The position numbers and the translations under genes are program-made. The notes under the pieces are model-generated. The model worked only from the letters and a program-made list of their open reading frames with translations, did no database searches and had not been told where the DNA came from. From NCBI RefSeq assembly GCF_007860095.1, contig NZ_SJPT01000004.1:612729-676728 (forward strand): a DNA stretch of 64,000 bases. Direction: 5' to 3'. The DNA is from Novipirellula galeiformis. GTDB taxonomy: Bacteria; Planctomycetota; Planctomycetia; Pirellulales; Pirellulaceae. Below are positions 1 to 11,000 of the stretch, one piece after another (positions within the stretch are counted from its first letter, which is position 1; every line of letters starts with the position of its first letter).

Positions 1-1068
1 CGCTCGCATCCGACTCGGCAATGTCATCTGGGCCGTCGAATTCAGCGTCGTCAAGGTCATCATCCAACTGGCTCCCATGATCAAGGTTGCGGTGCAAACC
101 AAAATTCCATTTGTCACATTGGCGAGCAGGGCCAATCCTCCGGCGAACCCGACCATCGAGATCGCAATCGTTTGGTCGGCGCCTCGAGCGCGCTGAAAAT
201 GGGGTAACAACCAAGCGGCCAATACCGCTCCGGCCCCCATACATCCGACCAAAAATCCAAATCCGCTCGCCCCCCAACGAAGATGCTCCTTCGCGACCAA
301 AGGCAACAGCGACCACAACGCGCTAGCGGGCCACACGAATAAGACCACCCCGAGCATCGTATGCCGCATCGCAAGGTTCTTCGCCACATAACGCAGCCCT
401 TGGTACATCGACAAACGAAACGACAGCCCCCGCGAGGATTCCCGACGCGCTCGTTTCCAGGACAACAACACAAACATCACGCCGGCAAACGACATCGCGT
501 TGAGTGCAAACGACGTCCAAACGCCCGCCAACGCTATCAAGACTCCACCGACGGCGGGCCCCACCGCGCGAGCGAGATTGAAACTAATGCTACCCAACGC
601 TATCGCTCGGGCGAGTTGATTTTTCGGCACCAGTTCGGGGATCGATGCTTGCCAGATGGGGACGTGTACCACCATCCCTAAACCGATGATGAAGGTGAAC
701 ACCAGCAGCAAATTCGCGGTAATGATCCCGCTAAATGTCAGCAAGGCCAACGTCGCGGTACAGGCACAGAGCACAAACTGAGTCAGAATCAACATCCGTC
801 GACGATCGATTCGGTCCCCCAATACCCCCACCGGAATGGCTAAGAAAATGATCGGGGCCGCCATCACGGTCCGCACTGCAGCAACCATTTGCGGTGAAGG
901 ATCTAGACTCGCCATCAACCATCCCGCACCCACCTCGTGAATCCATGTCCCCAAATTCGCGGCCAGCGACGCGAACCAAAACGTGCGGTACAGCGGGATC
1001 TGTAAGGGTGCCCATGCCGATGTTGATGTCGAAGCCGACACGGTACGATCGCGGTCAACTCGATCCAT
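1..1068 (-). CDS. MFS transporter, EntS/TMS-effector-like (3' end outside window)
   Basis: The minus-strand frame is open from ATG 1068 to the window edge, giving 356 residues of an incomplete protein. It is strongly hydrophobic with regularly spaced membrane helices. After a short polar N-terminus it reads PLQIPLYRTFWFASLAANLG, the usual opening of the TMS-effector/enterobactin-exporter-like branch of the major facilitator superfamily. The loop between helices 2 and 3 reads GVLGDRIDRRRML, which is the MFS motif A (G-x-L-x-D-R-x-x-R-R). The family exports siderophores, drugs or other small molecules by proton antiport; the substrate here cannot be told. It is divergent from the nth gene, with a 13-bp tandem repeat between them. 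Family assignment is solid, substrate unknown. Confidence 0.88.
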   Translation of the reverse strand, partial: MDRVDRDRTVSASTSTSAWAPLQIPLYRTFWFASLAANLGTWIHEVGAGWLMASLDPSPQMVAAVRTVMAAPIIFLAIPVGVLGDRIDRRRMLILTQFVLCACTATLALLTFSGIITANLLLVFTFIIGLGMVVHVPIWQASIPELVPKNQLARAIALGSISFNLARAVGPAVGGVLIALAGVWTSFALNAMSFAGVMFVLLSWKRARRESSRGLSFRLSMYQGLRYVAKNLAMRHTMLGVVLFVWPASALWSLLPLVAKEHLRWGASGFGFLVGCMGAGAVLAAWLLPHFQRARGADQTIAISMVGFAGGLALLANVTNGILVCTATLIMGASWMMTLTTLNSTAQMTLPSRMRA

Positions 1069-1157
1069 CAAGCAAATCCTCGACGTCGTGGTTCAGAGAT
1101 GGTAGAAGTTCCCTCAAAAGATCAGATGTGAATTATCGTGCTAGCAAACTAACCCTC

Positions 1158-1209
1158 GTCTCTAGGCACGGTCTCTAGGCACGGTCTCTAGGCACGGTCT
1201 CTAGGCACG
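1158..1209. repeat. 13-bp tandem repeat, 4 copies
   Basis: Four perfect head-to-tail copies of gtctctaggcacg (1158-1170, 1171-1183, 1184-1196, 1197-1209) lie in the divergent gap between the MFS gene and nth. No open frame uses them. This is one of about ten short arrays in the window that share architecture but not sequence. Confidence 0.95.
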
Positions 1210-1252
1210 CTTCAGGGGACCAACCGCCTGAACAAAGTAGGATAACGAAAAA

Positions 1253-1906
1253 TTGAAAAAACAGGAACGCGCCGATCGAGTTCGTCAACGACTAGCGGAG
1301 TTGTACCCCGATCCCCCCATCCCACTCGATCACTGCGATGAGTTCACGCTCTTGATCGCGGTCCTGCTGAGTGCCCAGTGCACCGACAAGAAAGTCAACG
1401 AAGTCACCCCTGATCTCTTTCACGTCGGCGGTTCGCCGGCGGCCATGATCGAACTCGGTCAAGAAGAAATTTTGCGTTTGATTCGTCCCATCGGTCTCTC
1501 CGCCACCAAATCGAAAAGCATTTACAACTTGTCGCAATTGTTGATCGAGCGACATCAGGGCGAGGTGCCGAGAACCTTCGAAGAGCTCGAAGCCTTACCC
1601 GGTGTAGGGCATAAAACGGCCTCGGTCGTGATGGCTCAAGCCTTTGGGGTGCCTGCGTTCCCGGTCGACACCCACATCCATCGACTCGCTCAACGCTGGG
1701 GACTTTCGAGTGGAAAGAATGTCGTCGAAACCGAACGCGACCTAAAGAAACTGTTTCCCGAATCGTCGTGGAACGACTTGCATCTGCAAATCATTTTCTA
1801 TGGCCGCGAACATTGTACCGCCCGCAGCTGTGACGGTACCAAGTGTGGTCTGTGTGTGGAGTTGTATCCCAACCGAAAGAGACCGGTGGTTTGGAAAAAA
1901 CCCTAG
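1253..1906 (+). CDS. nth: Endonuclease III (DNA glycosylase/AP lyase)
   Basis: Base-excision repair enzyme that removes oxidised pyrimidines and nicks at abasic sites. The 217 residues match the family length. The helix-hairpin-helix LPGVGHKTA (about 115-123) carries the catalytic lysine K121, and VDTH carries the catalytic aspartate D139, nearly the E. coli positions. The start is TTG 1253, preceded by AGTAGGA about ten bases upstream; no ATG fits better. The C-terminal iron-sulfur loop is odd: cysteines lie at 188, 193, 198 and 201 (C-x4-C-x4-C-x2-C) instead of C-x6-C-x2-C-x5-C, and the last canonical cysteine is missing. The gene stands alone, facing the minus-strand flavoprotein gene. Confidence 0.95.
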   Translation: MKKQERADRVRQRLAELYPDPPIPLDHCDEFTLLIAVLLSAQCTDKKVNEVTPDLFHVGGSPAAMIELGQEEILRLIRPIGLSATKSKSIYNLSQLLIERHQGEVPRTFEELEALPGVGHKTASVVMAQAFGVPAFPVDTHIHRLAQRWGLSSGKNVVETERDLKKLFPESSWNDLHLQIIFYGREHCTARSCDGTKCGLCVELYPNRKRPVVWKKP

Positions 1907-1925
1907 GTTGGAGTGCAGGCGGTAG

Positions 1926-1976
1926 GTTGGGTTACGAAGTCAAAAATCATAACCCAACGCGTCAGCGAGGGACCGA
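1926..1976. repeat. Stem-loop, possible dispersed palindromic repeat
   Basis: A 9-bp perfect stem gttgggtta / taacccaac (1926-1934 and 1950-1958) is followed by gcgtcagcgaggga. It lies in the convergent gap between nth and the HI0933-type gene. There is no T-run, so it is not a standard terminator. A REP-like dispersed element is my inference; only one copy is in this window. Confidence 0.4.
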
Positions 1977-2028
1977 ATCAAGCGTGGTCTTCCTTCGCGG
2001 ACGCTTCGGCTCCCATGAAAAATCGGGG

Positions 2029-3270
2029 CTATTCGGCCGTCGCTGCGGCGATCCCCGCCGCTCTACCCGTGCTGAAGGCGGCTTGGAAATTGTAGCCGCC
2101 GATCCAACCATCCACGTCCAACACTTCGCCCGCGATATACAATCCCTTGGCGATTTTGCTCTCCATCGTTCGCGAGTTGACTTCACTCAGCGCGACGCCC
2201 CCGGCGGTCACTTCGGCTTTGTTGAATCCTCGCGTCCCGGTGATCGGCAATTCTAATTTTTTGATTCCGGCCAATATCGATCGACGGCCCCCCTTGCTCA
2301 GCTCCGCGATCGTCGGATCGGCGCATAATTCCGTTGCCAGCGAAGTGGCAAGGCGACTGGGGACCCATTGGTTCAATACACTCGAAAGCCGACGTCGTCC
2401 TGCCCCACCGGCGGTATCGCAAAGCGTCGCCTCGATCTGCTCGGCCGACACATCGGGCACCATATCGAGATGCACACGCACGCGAGAAAGGTTTTCGGTC
2501 AAGGTCACGATCCGGCTAATATCCATCGCCGCGGGCCCCGAAAAACCGAAGTGGGTGAATAACCAAGACGAACGCCGCGTCATTGTCTGCTTCGACTTCT
2601 TAGCTTCGCTGGTTTGATTCTCAGCCGTCACGACGCAATCCTCCAAGGTGATCCCCGAGAGCGCCTTGGTCCACTCAAACCCACCCGTCAATGGCACCAG
2701 CGCCGGACGCGTCGCCACAATCGTATGTCCCAACGGTTCAAGCCAACCGTAACCATCTCCGGTCGTCCCACAGCCTGGCCAACTTCGTCCTCCCGCGGTC
2801 ACGATCACCCGATCCGCCGCATAGCTTTGTTCGTCGGTCTCGATACGCCATCCCTGAGGATCACGAATCAAACGTTTTACCGCTTGTTCGCGAATAATTT
2901 GGACTCCTGCTTCGACGGCTTGCCGCTGCAGCGCATCTCGCACCTCGATGGCGCGGTCGCTTTGCGGAAACACCTTTCCCGTATTTTCGACTTTGGTTGC
3001 CACCCCCAAATCCGCGAACATCCGCACCACTTCGGACGGTGGAAAGGCACCGATCGTGGGCTGAAGAAATCGAGCTGCATGCCCAAATCCTGGCAAGATG
3101 CCTCGCGCATCGGTATTGTGGGTCACATTGCAGCGGGTCCCGCCGGACATCAAGATTTTGACGCCCGTTTTGGTGTTTTTCTCGAGCAAAATGACGTTCG
3201 CGGACCGTTTCGCCGCTTCCGCCGCCGCCACCATCCCTGCGGCTCCGGCGCCGATCACTACAATTTGCAT
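2029..3270 (-). CDS. NAD(P)/FAD-dependent oxidoreductase, HI0933/YhiN family
   Basis: 413-residue flavoprotein. The N-terminus MQIVVIGAGAAGMVAAAEAA is a Rossmann dinucleotide-binding motif (GxGxxG). The following ILLEKNTKTGVKILMSGGTR is the typical HI0933 signature, and the C-terminal GLYIAGEVLDVDGWIGGYN is the second FAD-binding stretch. Length is normal for the family (about 400). The family (BaiN/YhiN/HI0933) is widespread; its physiological substrate is mostly unknown, with some members reducing bile-acid intermediates or acting on modified tRNA-like substrates. ATG 3270 is the natural start because the Rossmann strand begins at residue 2. It is divergent from bioF. Confidence 0.93.
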   Translation of the reverse strand: MQIVVIGAGAAGMVAAAEAAKRSANVILLEKNTKTGVKILMSGGTRCNVTHNTDARGILPGFGHAARFLQPTIGAFPPSEVVRMFADLGVATKVENTGKVFPQSDRAIEVRDALQRQAVEAGVQIIREQAVKRLIRDPQGWRIETDEQSYAADRVIVTAGGRSWPGCGTTGDGYGWLEPLGHTIVATRPALVPLTGGFEWTKALSGITLEDCVVTAENQTSEAKKSKQTMTRRSSWLFTHFGFSGPAAMDISRIVTLTENLSRVRVHLDMVPDVSAEQIEATLCDTAGGAGRRRLSSVLNQWVPSRLATSLATELCADPTIAELSKGGRRSILAGIKKLELPITGTRGFNKAEVTAGGVALSEVNSRTMESKIAKGLYIAGEVLDVDGWIGGYNFQAAFSTGRAAGIAAATAE

Positions 3271-3400
3271 TAGGTTTTAAACCCGTGGATTTTCTCGTCG
3301 CCGAGGCGGCAACATGGCGGGGAATCCATGACACGCCCCCGTTCATCGTGTCACTTGTCGTCAAGAGGGGCTTATCATAACCTTGCCGCAACATTCCTAC

Positions 3401-3439
3401 GACGCCCACACCCGACGCCCACACCCGACGCCCACACCG
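3401..3439. repeat. 13-bp tandem repeat, 3 copies
   Basis: Three copies of gacgcccacaccc (3401-3413, 3414-3426, 3427-3439, the last with one final-base change) lie just upstream of the preferred bioF start. A longer upstream bioF frame would translate them, which is a reason to prefer the downstream ATG. Confidence 0.93.
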
Positions 3440-3462
3440 CCACTGCGATCTCCGGCATACCT

Positions 3463-4611
3463 ATGTTTGACTACCTTGCCGATCGACTCGCCGAATTGAA
3501 ATCGCATCATCGCTTGCGAACGCTTGTGCCTCGTCAACCCTTGGGCATCGAATTCATCGACGATGCCCAGCGACGGCTGATCAATTTCGGCAGCAACGAC
3601 TATCTCGGCTTGGCCACCTCGCGTTCCCCATCGCCGATCGCACCGTCGGCAACCGGCAGCACCGCCAGCGCCCTGGTCTGTGGATGGACCCCGCTGCATC
3701 AACAACTCGCCGAGCGGATCGCACAGCTTGAATCGACCGAATCAGCCATCCTGTTTCCCAGTGGTTACGCGGCCTGTAGTGGCACCGTCGCCACGCTGGC
3801 CGAAGAGGGTGATTTGATCCTCAGCGACGAGCTCAATCATGCTTCGCTGATCGAAGGTTGCCGACTCTCACGGGCCGAGTGCATTGTCTATCCGCATCGC
3901 GATCATGAATTTGTCGCTAACACACTGGCACAACGTCGGCATCAATTCACTCGTGTTTGGATTGTCACCGACGGAGTGTTCAGCATGGATGGGCACGTTG
4001 CGCCGCTACGCGAACTGGCCGATTTGGTTCAGCGGTTTACAGCAACTTTGATCGTCGACGAAGCCCACGGCACCGGCGTGTTGGGTAAAACCGGAAGCGG
4101 GCTGTGCGAAGCATTGGAGGTCAAGGATCGCGTCGCCATTCGCATCGGAACGCTTAGCAAAGCGATAGGTGGCCAAGGTGGATTTGTGGCTGGCCCCAAA
4201 GTGGTGACCGACTATCTTGTCAATCGATGTCGTTCCTTAATTTTTAGTACGTCTCTGGCACCCTCGGCGGTGGCGGCCTCTCTCGCCTCGATTGAATCGT
4301 TTCAAGCCGAGCCGAGCCGGCGCCATCGGGTGCAATCGATAGCTCGTCATGTCCGTGAGCGGTTGTCATTGCTCACCACTTGTGAGTTGGAAAACTCCGT
4401 CCCAATCATCCCCATCGTTCTCGGTCAGGATGCCAAGGCGATGACGGCCTTTGAAAAGCTTGTTGAGGCTGGCTTCTATGTTCCTGCGATTCGACCACCC
4501 ACCGTACCCCGAGGCACCTCTCGGCTGCGTCTTTCCTTGTCGGCACTGCATGACGATGCGATGATCGAGTCGTTAATCCGCGCGGTCGCAGAACTGATCC
4601 CAACCTGTTGA
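3463..4611 (+). CDS. bioF: 8-amino-7-oxononanoate synthase (biotin biosynthesis)
   Basis: PLP enzyme of the alpha-oxoamine synthase family that condenses pimeloyl-ACP/CoA with L-alanine in biotin synthesis. Visible motifs are NFGSNDYLGLA near residue 40, LILSDELNHASLIEGCRLS, VDEAHGTGVLG, and the PLP-lysine site GTLSKAIGGQGG with the lysine at about residue 233. The frame extends upstream to 3328, but that part is poor in conservation and contains a 13-bp repeat. ATG 3463 gives 382 residues, the family length. Other alpha-oxoamine synthases (glycine C-acetyltransferase, serine palmitoyltransferase) are possible alternatives. No other bio genes are adjacent, so the biotin pathway is scattered. 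Confidence 0.88.
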   Translation: MFDYLADRLAELKSHHRLRTLVPRQPLGIEFIDDAQRRLINFGSNDYLGLATSRSPSPIAPSATGSTASALVCGWTPLHQQLAERIAQLESTESAILFPSGYAACSGTVATLAEEGDLILSDELNHASLIEGCRLSRAECIVYPHRDHEFVANTLAQRRHQFTRVWIVTDGVFSMDGHVAPLRELADLVQRFTATLIVDEAHGTGVLGKTGSGLCEALEVKDRVAIRIGTLSKAIGGQGGFVAGPKVVTDYLVNRCRSLIFSTSLAPSAVAASLASIESFQAEPSRRHRVQSIARHVRERLSLLTTCELENSVPIIPIVLGQDAKAMTAFEKLVEAGFYVPAIRPPTVPRGTSRLRLSLSALHDDAMIESLIRAVAELIPTC

Positions 4612-5015
4612 AGTCGATGGTTACTCGCGGCGAAATCTCCTTTCTCTGCGCTGTTTGGGAGAGCGTGATCGTAAGTGAAACACCTCCGTTCAATATTGCA
4701 TTGAGAAGAGTGAGAAAAAGCCTCACCGAACGCTAACGCGTCCGACCCGCCCAAGGGGAAGGGGTGCCCCTCGTGCCATCCGATGCTTCTTCTCTCAAAA
4801 CGGACGTCCCAGCCGTCTCCGGCTGCGGGTTTGTTGGAATTGTGGCTCGATTATCGCGTGAAAACCGCGTTATCGGAGCGATAATGGGTTCTCGGAGTCT
4901 CTTCAAATCGGATCCAATCGACTTTATTCTTTTACGGACAGCCTAATAAAGACGGAGATGGATCGTTGTTTGATTGCTTCTCGATTCATTTTCTCTGTCT
5001 CAGGAATCTGCTGTC
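4612..5015. other. Intergenic gap, 404 bp
   Basis: Between bioF and the giant secreted protein. I see no convincing gene: the short open frames have no motif and no ribosome-binding site. It presumably holds the promoter of the large gene. A purine-rich caggaa ends about ten bases before ATG 5016. Confidence 0.6.
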
Positions 5016-8000
5016 ATGGTTGCGGTATCACCCAATCGAGCATTACTGGCATTGCTTTTCGCCTTCTCTCTTGCCATCGGAAATTCAATGGCTGAACCCA
5101 TCGGAATCATGGAACGCTACGCCTTGGCGGATGATCGCGAGGCGTTTCTCGGCGAGTTGATCCCAGGCAGCGATGACTATTACTTCTATCACAGTTTGCA
5201 TTACCAAACGTCAGGGCAACTTGATCGAGCCGAAGTCATTTTGAACGATTGGTTGGCCGAACACAAAGGTCGAGAAACGCCCGTCATTCAAGGCATGATC
5301 GATCGGCAACGTTTGCTCACCTATTCCCAAACTCCTCAACGCACGCTTGACCATTTGATCAAGCGACTCGGCGTTCAATTGCATCACCCGGCACCGCCCG
5401 TCAAAGGCGAGCGACGTTACCCGAGTCAATTTGATGACTCCGCACTAAACATTGATCTTTTGATCAAAGAAGCGGTGCAACGTGACGAGCTGCTGCGACC
5501 GATCGGAATGCGTCATCTCGCAGAAAAGTTTCGTCGAGATCAAACCGCGGGTTTGAAGATCAATCTGCAAGATTTTCTTAAACGCGTTGACGACGCCACG
5601 ATCGATAAACTGGATGAACTTGTCATTCGTGAATTGCAATCGCGTCGCAAGCAAGACGTGCGGTTTGGTGACCTTGCCGCTCATCAAATATTAACGCTCG
5701 CGGAACTCGATCGTGTTGCTGCTGCGGTTCCCGACATCGCTGACGACCATCCTTTTGTTTCCGCGAAACTACTGCGTCTTCGCCCCGGGGACGACACCGA
5801 TTTGAGTCAGCAACCCGAACAACGACTGGCCTACCTCAAACGTGTCGAAGCCTACGTTCACACCTTACCGACAAGCTACAACTCGTTAAAAGCATCCGCG
5901 ACGTATCGATTGCTCGAAGCGAACCTTGCGGCGGGGATTTATGATCGCGAGCTCTTTCTGCGTTACCTCGCACTGCCTCGGCAAAGCCCAATTGTTCCAT
6001 TGGAATGGGTCAAACGACCGGAACAAAAAGCCAATCTGAATGAGAACTTCATGCCGCTGGCGATGCTACCGCCGATCGTCAATGAAGAGCCTCTCGTCCG
6101 AGTTTACCTCGAGCACTTTTTAGTCAACGAAGCGAATTCGGATGCTTTTTCCGAGTACCTGCTACCGGAGTACCTGCGTCGTGTGTTTGCCGAAACAAAG
6201 CTGATGTTCGGCATCGGTCAGGAAGAACAGTGGTATCGACTGTTGTCGGCCGAGGAGCGGCAAGCGATCCGTGACTCGGTGCAATTACGCTTAGCAGCTC
6301 AGAATCCGATCCGTTTTGGCAAGGAAGAAGCGTCGCAATTGCTCATCGACGTCAAGAACATTGATGAGCTGGTGCTGCGGATCTATGAAATCAACTCGCT
6401 CGCCTTTCTTCGCAATCATGATGAACGTCTTGATACCGACATTGATCTCGATGGTTTGGTTGCGACGTACGAACGAAAAATTGCATTCACTCAGCCCGCG
6501 GTCCAGCGTCATCGCGAAACCTTGACGCTTGACGAGATCACGGGTCGAGGTGTGTGGGTGGTCGAATTGGTGGGTAAAGGGATGCGAGCTCGCGCGATGA
6601 TTCGCCGTGGTGCACTCCATCATGTTGATTCGAGCACCGCCGATGGAATGAAATTCACGATTATCGACGAAGACCGTAACCCCATCGCCAATGCGCGTAT
6701 GATCGTGGGGGGACGCGAATTTTTAGCGGACGACAAGGGTTCGATTACGCTGCCACCTGTCGCGGAGCAAACTCAACGCGACGCGATCATCAGCGATGGC
6801 CAAGTGGCTGAGAAAATAACATTCTCGCACCTCATCGAAAACTATTCCCTGACCGCCGGCATGCACCTGGATCGCACTCAATTGCAGTCCGGCGATAACG
6901 CCACTTTGTTGATTCGTCCACGGATTGCGATGGGCGACACCTCCCTCGATCCATCCGTTTTGACGGACGCGAGCGTTCGTATCGAAGCGACCGATTTAGA
7001 TGGTATTTCAACGACGAAAACCATCGACGACGTCAAACTCGATGCGAACAGCGACTTGGCCGTCTCGTTCCGTGTCCCCACGCGGTTGCAGCACCTAAAC
7101 GCGGTTTTGACGGGGAAAGTCCGCTCATTATCGGACAACCAAGTTCGTACTCTGCGCACCAGCGAAGAATGGAAAATCGCCAGTGTGCGGAATACCAACG
7201 CTACCCACGATGCGTTTTTGACCCGCGATGGCGACCAATATGTGATCGAAGTCCGAGGCCGTTCCGGTGAAGCGATCGCGGGTGCGACCGTTTCGGTTTC
7301 GTTGTCCACCAATGTGAGTGCCTCGGAGATCCAACGCACGCTCCAATCGGACGACCACGGGCGAGTTCGTTTATCGACACTTCCCTATGTGAACGAACTT
7401 CGCTATTCCGTCGGTTCGGGGCCTCGGCATGTTCGTCGATTGAAACTCGACGAAGTCTTTTGGCCCAACACGCTGCACACCACTCCCGAACTTGGCCTGG
7501 CATTGCCGATCGCCGATGTGGCAGTCGCTGCTTCGGAGCGCTATCGATTGCTTCGTCTACGGGGAGGCGTGTTCGATACCGATCGGTCCGACCGATTGAT
7601 GATTGAGAATGGAATGCTGTCGATCCAGTCACTCGAGCCGGGTGACTACCGTTTGATTGATCGCGATACCGCGATCCAAACGACGATCTCGGTAGTCGAG
7701 GGCCCTGTGATCGACCGCGTTGCTGCGGGAGCGATTCGCCACCGTGAAATCTCTCCCCTCGTGCCCCTCGGCGTGGCCTCGATCGTTCGCAATGCCGAGG
7801 GACTGCGGATTCAATTGTCCGGGCAAACCGATCAGGCTCGCATCCATGTGATTGGCACGCGTTACTTCGACTTAGGGATGGCGGGCAAGTCGTTGCATTT
7901 GCCACTCGCTCCGGTTCGCGGCCGTAGTGTGTCGCTACCGCAGTGCGGCTACATCAGTGATCTGCGTTTGGGAGATGAATATCAATACGTGCTGCGCCGC

Positions 8001-11000
8001 CGCTACGCCACAAAATTCCCTGGCGTGATGCTGCCTCAACCAGGAGTGATTCTGAATCCATGGGAAACCGAAGCGACAAGCAACACCAGTCAGGCGGTCG
8101 CAGCAGGCGATCAACCGAGGCCGTCCGCAGCCGCGGCCCCAATGTCTCGAATGCATTCAGGGAACGCACATTCCGCTGGGGAGGCGGCTGAAGTCACGTC
8201 GGATTACGATTTCTTAGCGGACAGCGGCATGACGGTCACCAATTTGCGTGCGGACAAGGACGGCATCGTCCATGTTCCCGCGGATCTAATCGATGGTTTA
8301 CCCCTGCTGCAAATCATCGTCAGCGACCCGACGACAGTGATCCAGCGGACGCTCACCGCTCCGCTTAGCGACGTCGATACGCTCGATCTACGACTGGCTA
8401 AAGCGATCGCCGCCGAAAAATCAGTCTCCTTTGAAAGGGCGGTGACGATTGTTTCCAAAGCCAAACCGTTGAACATTCAAGAACTGGGTTCGGCTCAACT
8501 CCAAGTCTATGGAAACGTCGGTGCACTCTTAAAACTGTACCAAACACTTGTTCCCGATGACCGCTTTGCGGAGTTTGATGAGCTAGCTCAATGGGACCAG
8601 TTTAATACGTCTGAAAAGCTTGATGCCTACTCTCGATTGGCGTGTCACGAATTGCATCTTTTCTTGAAGGCACATGATCCCACTTTCTTCAACGCCACGA
8701 TCAAACCCTATCTGGAAAACAAAAAGGAGAAACAGTTTGTTGATCATTGGTTGCTCGACGACGACTTAACACCCTACACCTCGCTTTGGCAGTACAACCA
8801 ACTGAACTATGGCGAACGAGCGCTGTTGGCGATGCGCGTTCCTGCGGTCCGTGAATCGGTGCGACGCGAATTGAAGGAGTTAGTCGAACGCCAGGATACC
8901 GATTACGACCAGATCCGGATGCGCATCGAAAGTGCGCTCAAGGCTAATGTGATGTTTGCTGAATCGGACGATGCCATGGCGATGGATGGCATGAAGGGGG
9001 AAAAAGCCCCGATCGCTAACTTCGGCATGGGTGGCGGAGGAATGGGTGGCGGAAGATTTGCAGGTGCCGGAGGAGCGATGTCGCCGGCGGACAAATCCGA
9101 CGCCAACCGCAAGCGAGGCCGCCGAATGGAGAAGGCGAAAGAGGTCCAAGAACTTGCCGAGATGGAATCGATGGCCTTCGATGAGTCGAAGGACCTCGGG
9201 ATCGACCGTTTGTCACGTCGTTCGTTATCCAGAACGCTCGCCTTTTTTCGCGATCTCGACTCGACAAAACAGTGGGCGGAAAGCCAATGGGATCATGTTC
9301 GCACCGCCGCGGGACCTCCCCCGGTCAGTCTGATCTCGGTCGATCCCTTTTGGGCGGGTCTTGCCTTGTCCGACGACAGCGTTCCTGCGGTCTCCTCTGA
9401 GCTATTGCATCCGGTTGCAAACCGGCATGCCGCTTTGGTCGCGTTAGCGATGTGTGGTCTGCCCTTGAAGGCGGGCGAGATCGGGCTGCCTAACAAGGAA
9501 GGTGACGCGTACGCCCCAGAGCATCCCGTCGCCGTGGTCATGAAACGTTTACGATCGCTAAAAATCGACCCCGACAACCAGAGCAGCATTTTGGTAGGAC
9601 AACGGTTCTCGTTAGCGAGCGATCCGCCCGCCAGCCAATCGAAGCCGTCCGAGGAACCCAAAGAGTTTTTGACAGGGATCGCCTACAAAGGTCAAACCGT
9701 GATCTCGAATCCAACCGCCGACCCACAGATCGTTGAAGTCTTTTGGCAGATTCCCGAAGGCAGCTTGCCACTTGCCGGTAGCCAAGTCACTGACAGCGAA
9801 ACGATCACGTTGGAACCGTTTGCCGTTGAAGCGATCGAGTACCAATTTTACTTTCCCAGCATCGGCAAGTTTCCCCACTATCCCGCCACGGTCGCCCGTG
9901 ACGGGGAACTGCTCTCGCGCGGCAGCACACGGACGTTTGCGGTCGTCGATCAAGCGACGGAATTGACAAAAATCAGCTGGGAGAAAGTCGCCCGAAGCGG
10001 AACCGCCGCTGAGATCAGCGAGTTCTTAGCGAGCACCAATCTTCATCAGCTCGATTGGATGTTGGTGGCTCACCGGATGTCCGAAGCCGATGTCTATCAC
10101 GCGGTAACGAGCGTGCTTGAAAGTGCCCACCTCGCCATCACTGAATTGTGGGCCTATTCGTTAACGCATCGTGACGAACCGGCGATCGAGAACTTCTTGT
10201 CGCTTCGCGAGGATTTGGTCCAGCGTGTGGGTCCTGAACTCGATAGCCCGTTGTTGCATGTGAATGCCACCGACCAACGGTTCCACGAGATGCTTGAATT
10301 CGCCCCCCTCGTCCGCGCTCGAATCCATCGTTTGGGCGAAGATGACGAAATTCTTAATCCCACCTTCCTGGACCACTATCGCGACTTTGTGCGTGTGCTT
10401 GGATTCAAGAAAGAGGTTCCGCAAAATGAAACGCTAGCGCTGACTTACTATTTGTTGATCCAAAATCGGATTGAAGAAGCGATTGCGACGTTTGCCAAAA
10501 TCGAGCGTGATTCGATCGCTACTAAATTGCAATTCGATTACATGGATGCGTACTTGGCCATGCATCAGGGACAGTACGAGCGAGCGGAAAACATCGCCAA
10601 TCGCCGAACTGCCGAAGCGGTGCCACGTTGGCAATCTCGGTTCTCGGAGCTCGCCAACCAATTGAAACAACGTCGTGAGCTGAGGATGAACGAACAACTC
10701 GTTTCCAACGACGCGGGAAGCGACGAAAACGAAGCGGTTCAGGCCGGCTCGGCGGACCTATCCGTTCTCGATCGTGAACAACAACAAGCTTCTGCTGCGG
10801 ACCAACAACCCGTCGTAATGGTGCGTGTCGAAGGGGACTCGTTGCGGATCGATCATCGACAAACCAAGCAAGCGACGCTCAACCTATATGGGGTCGATTT
10901 GGAATTGTTGTTTAGCAAAGCACCGTTTGTTCGCGAAGACTTGCAGCGGATGGCAATGGTCAAGCCGACTCATCGTGAATCGTTGGACTTTGAACAAACC

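Noticed and set aside
2614-3273. Plus-strand 219-residue frame
   Set aside because: Antisense to the HI0933-type flavoprotein; His/Arg-rich with no motif.
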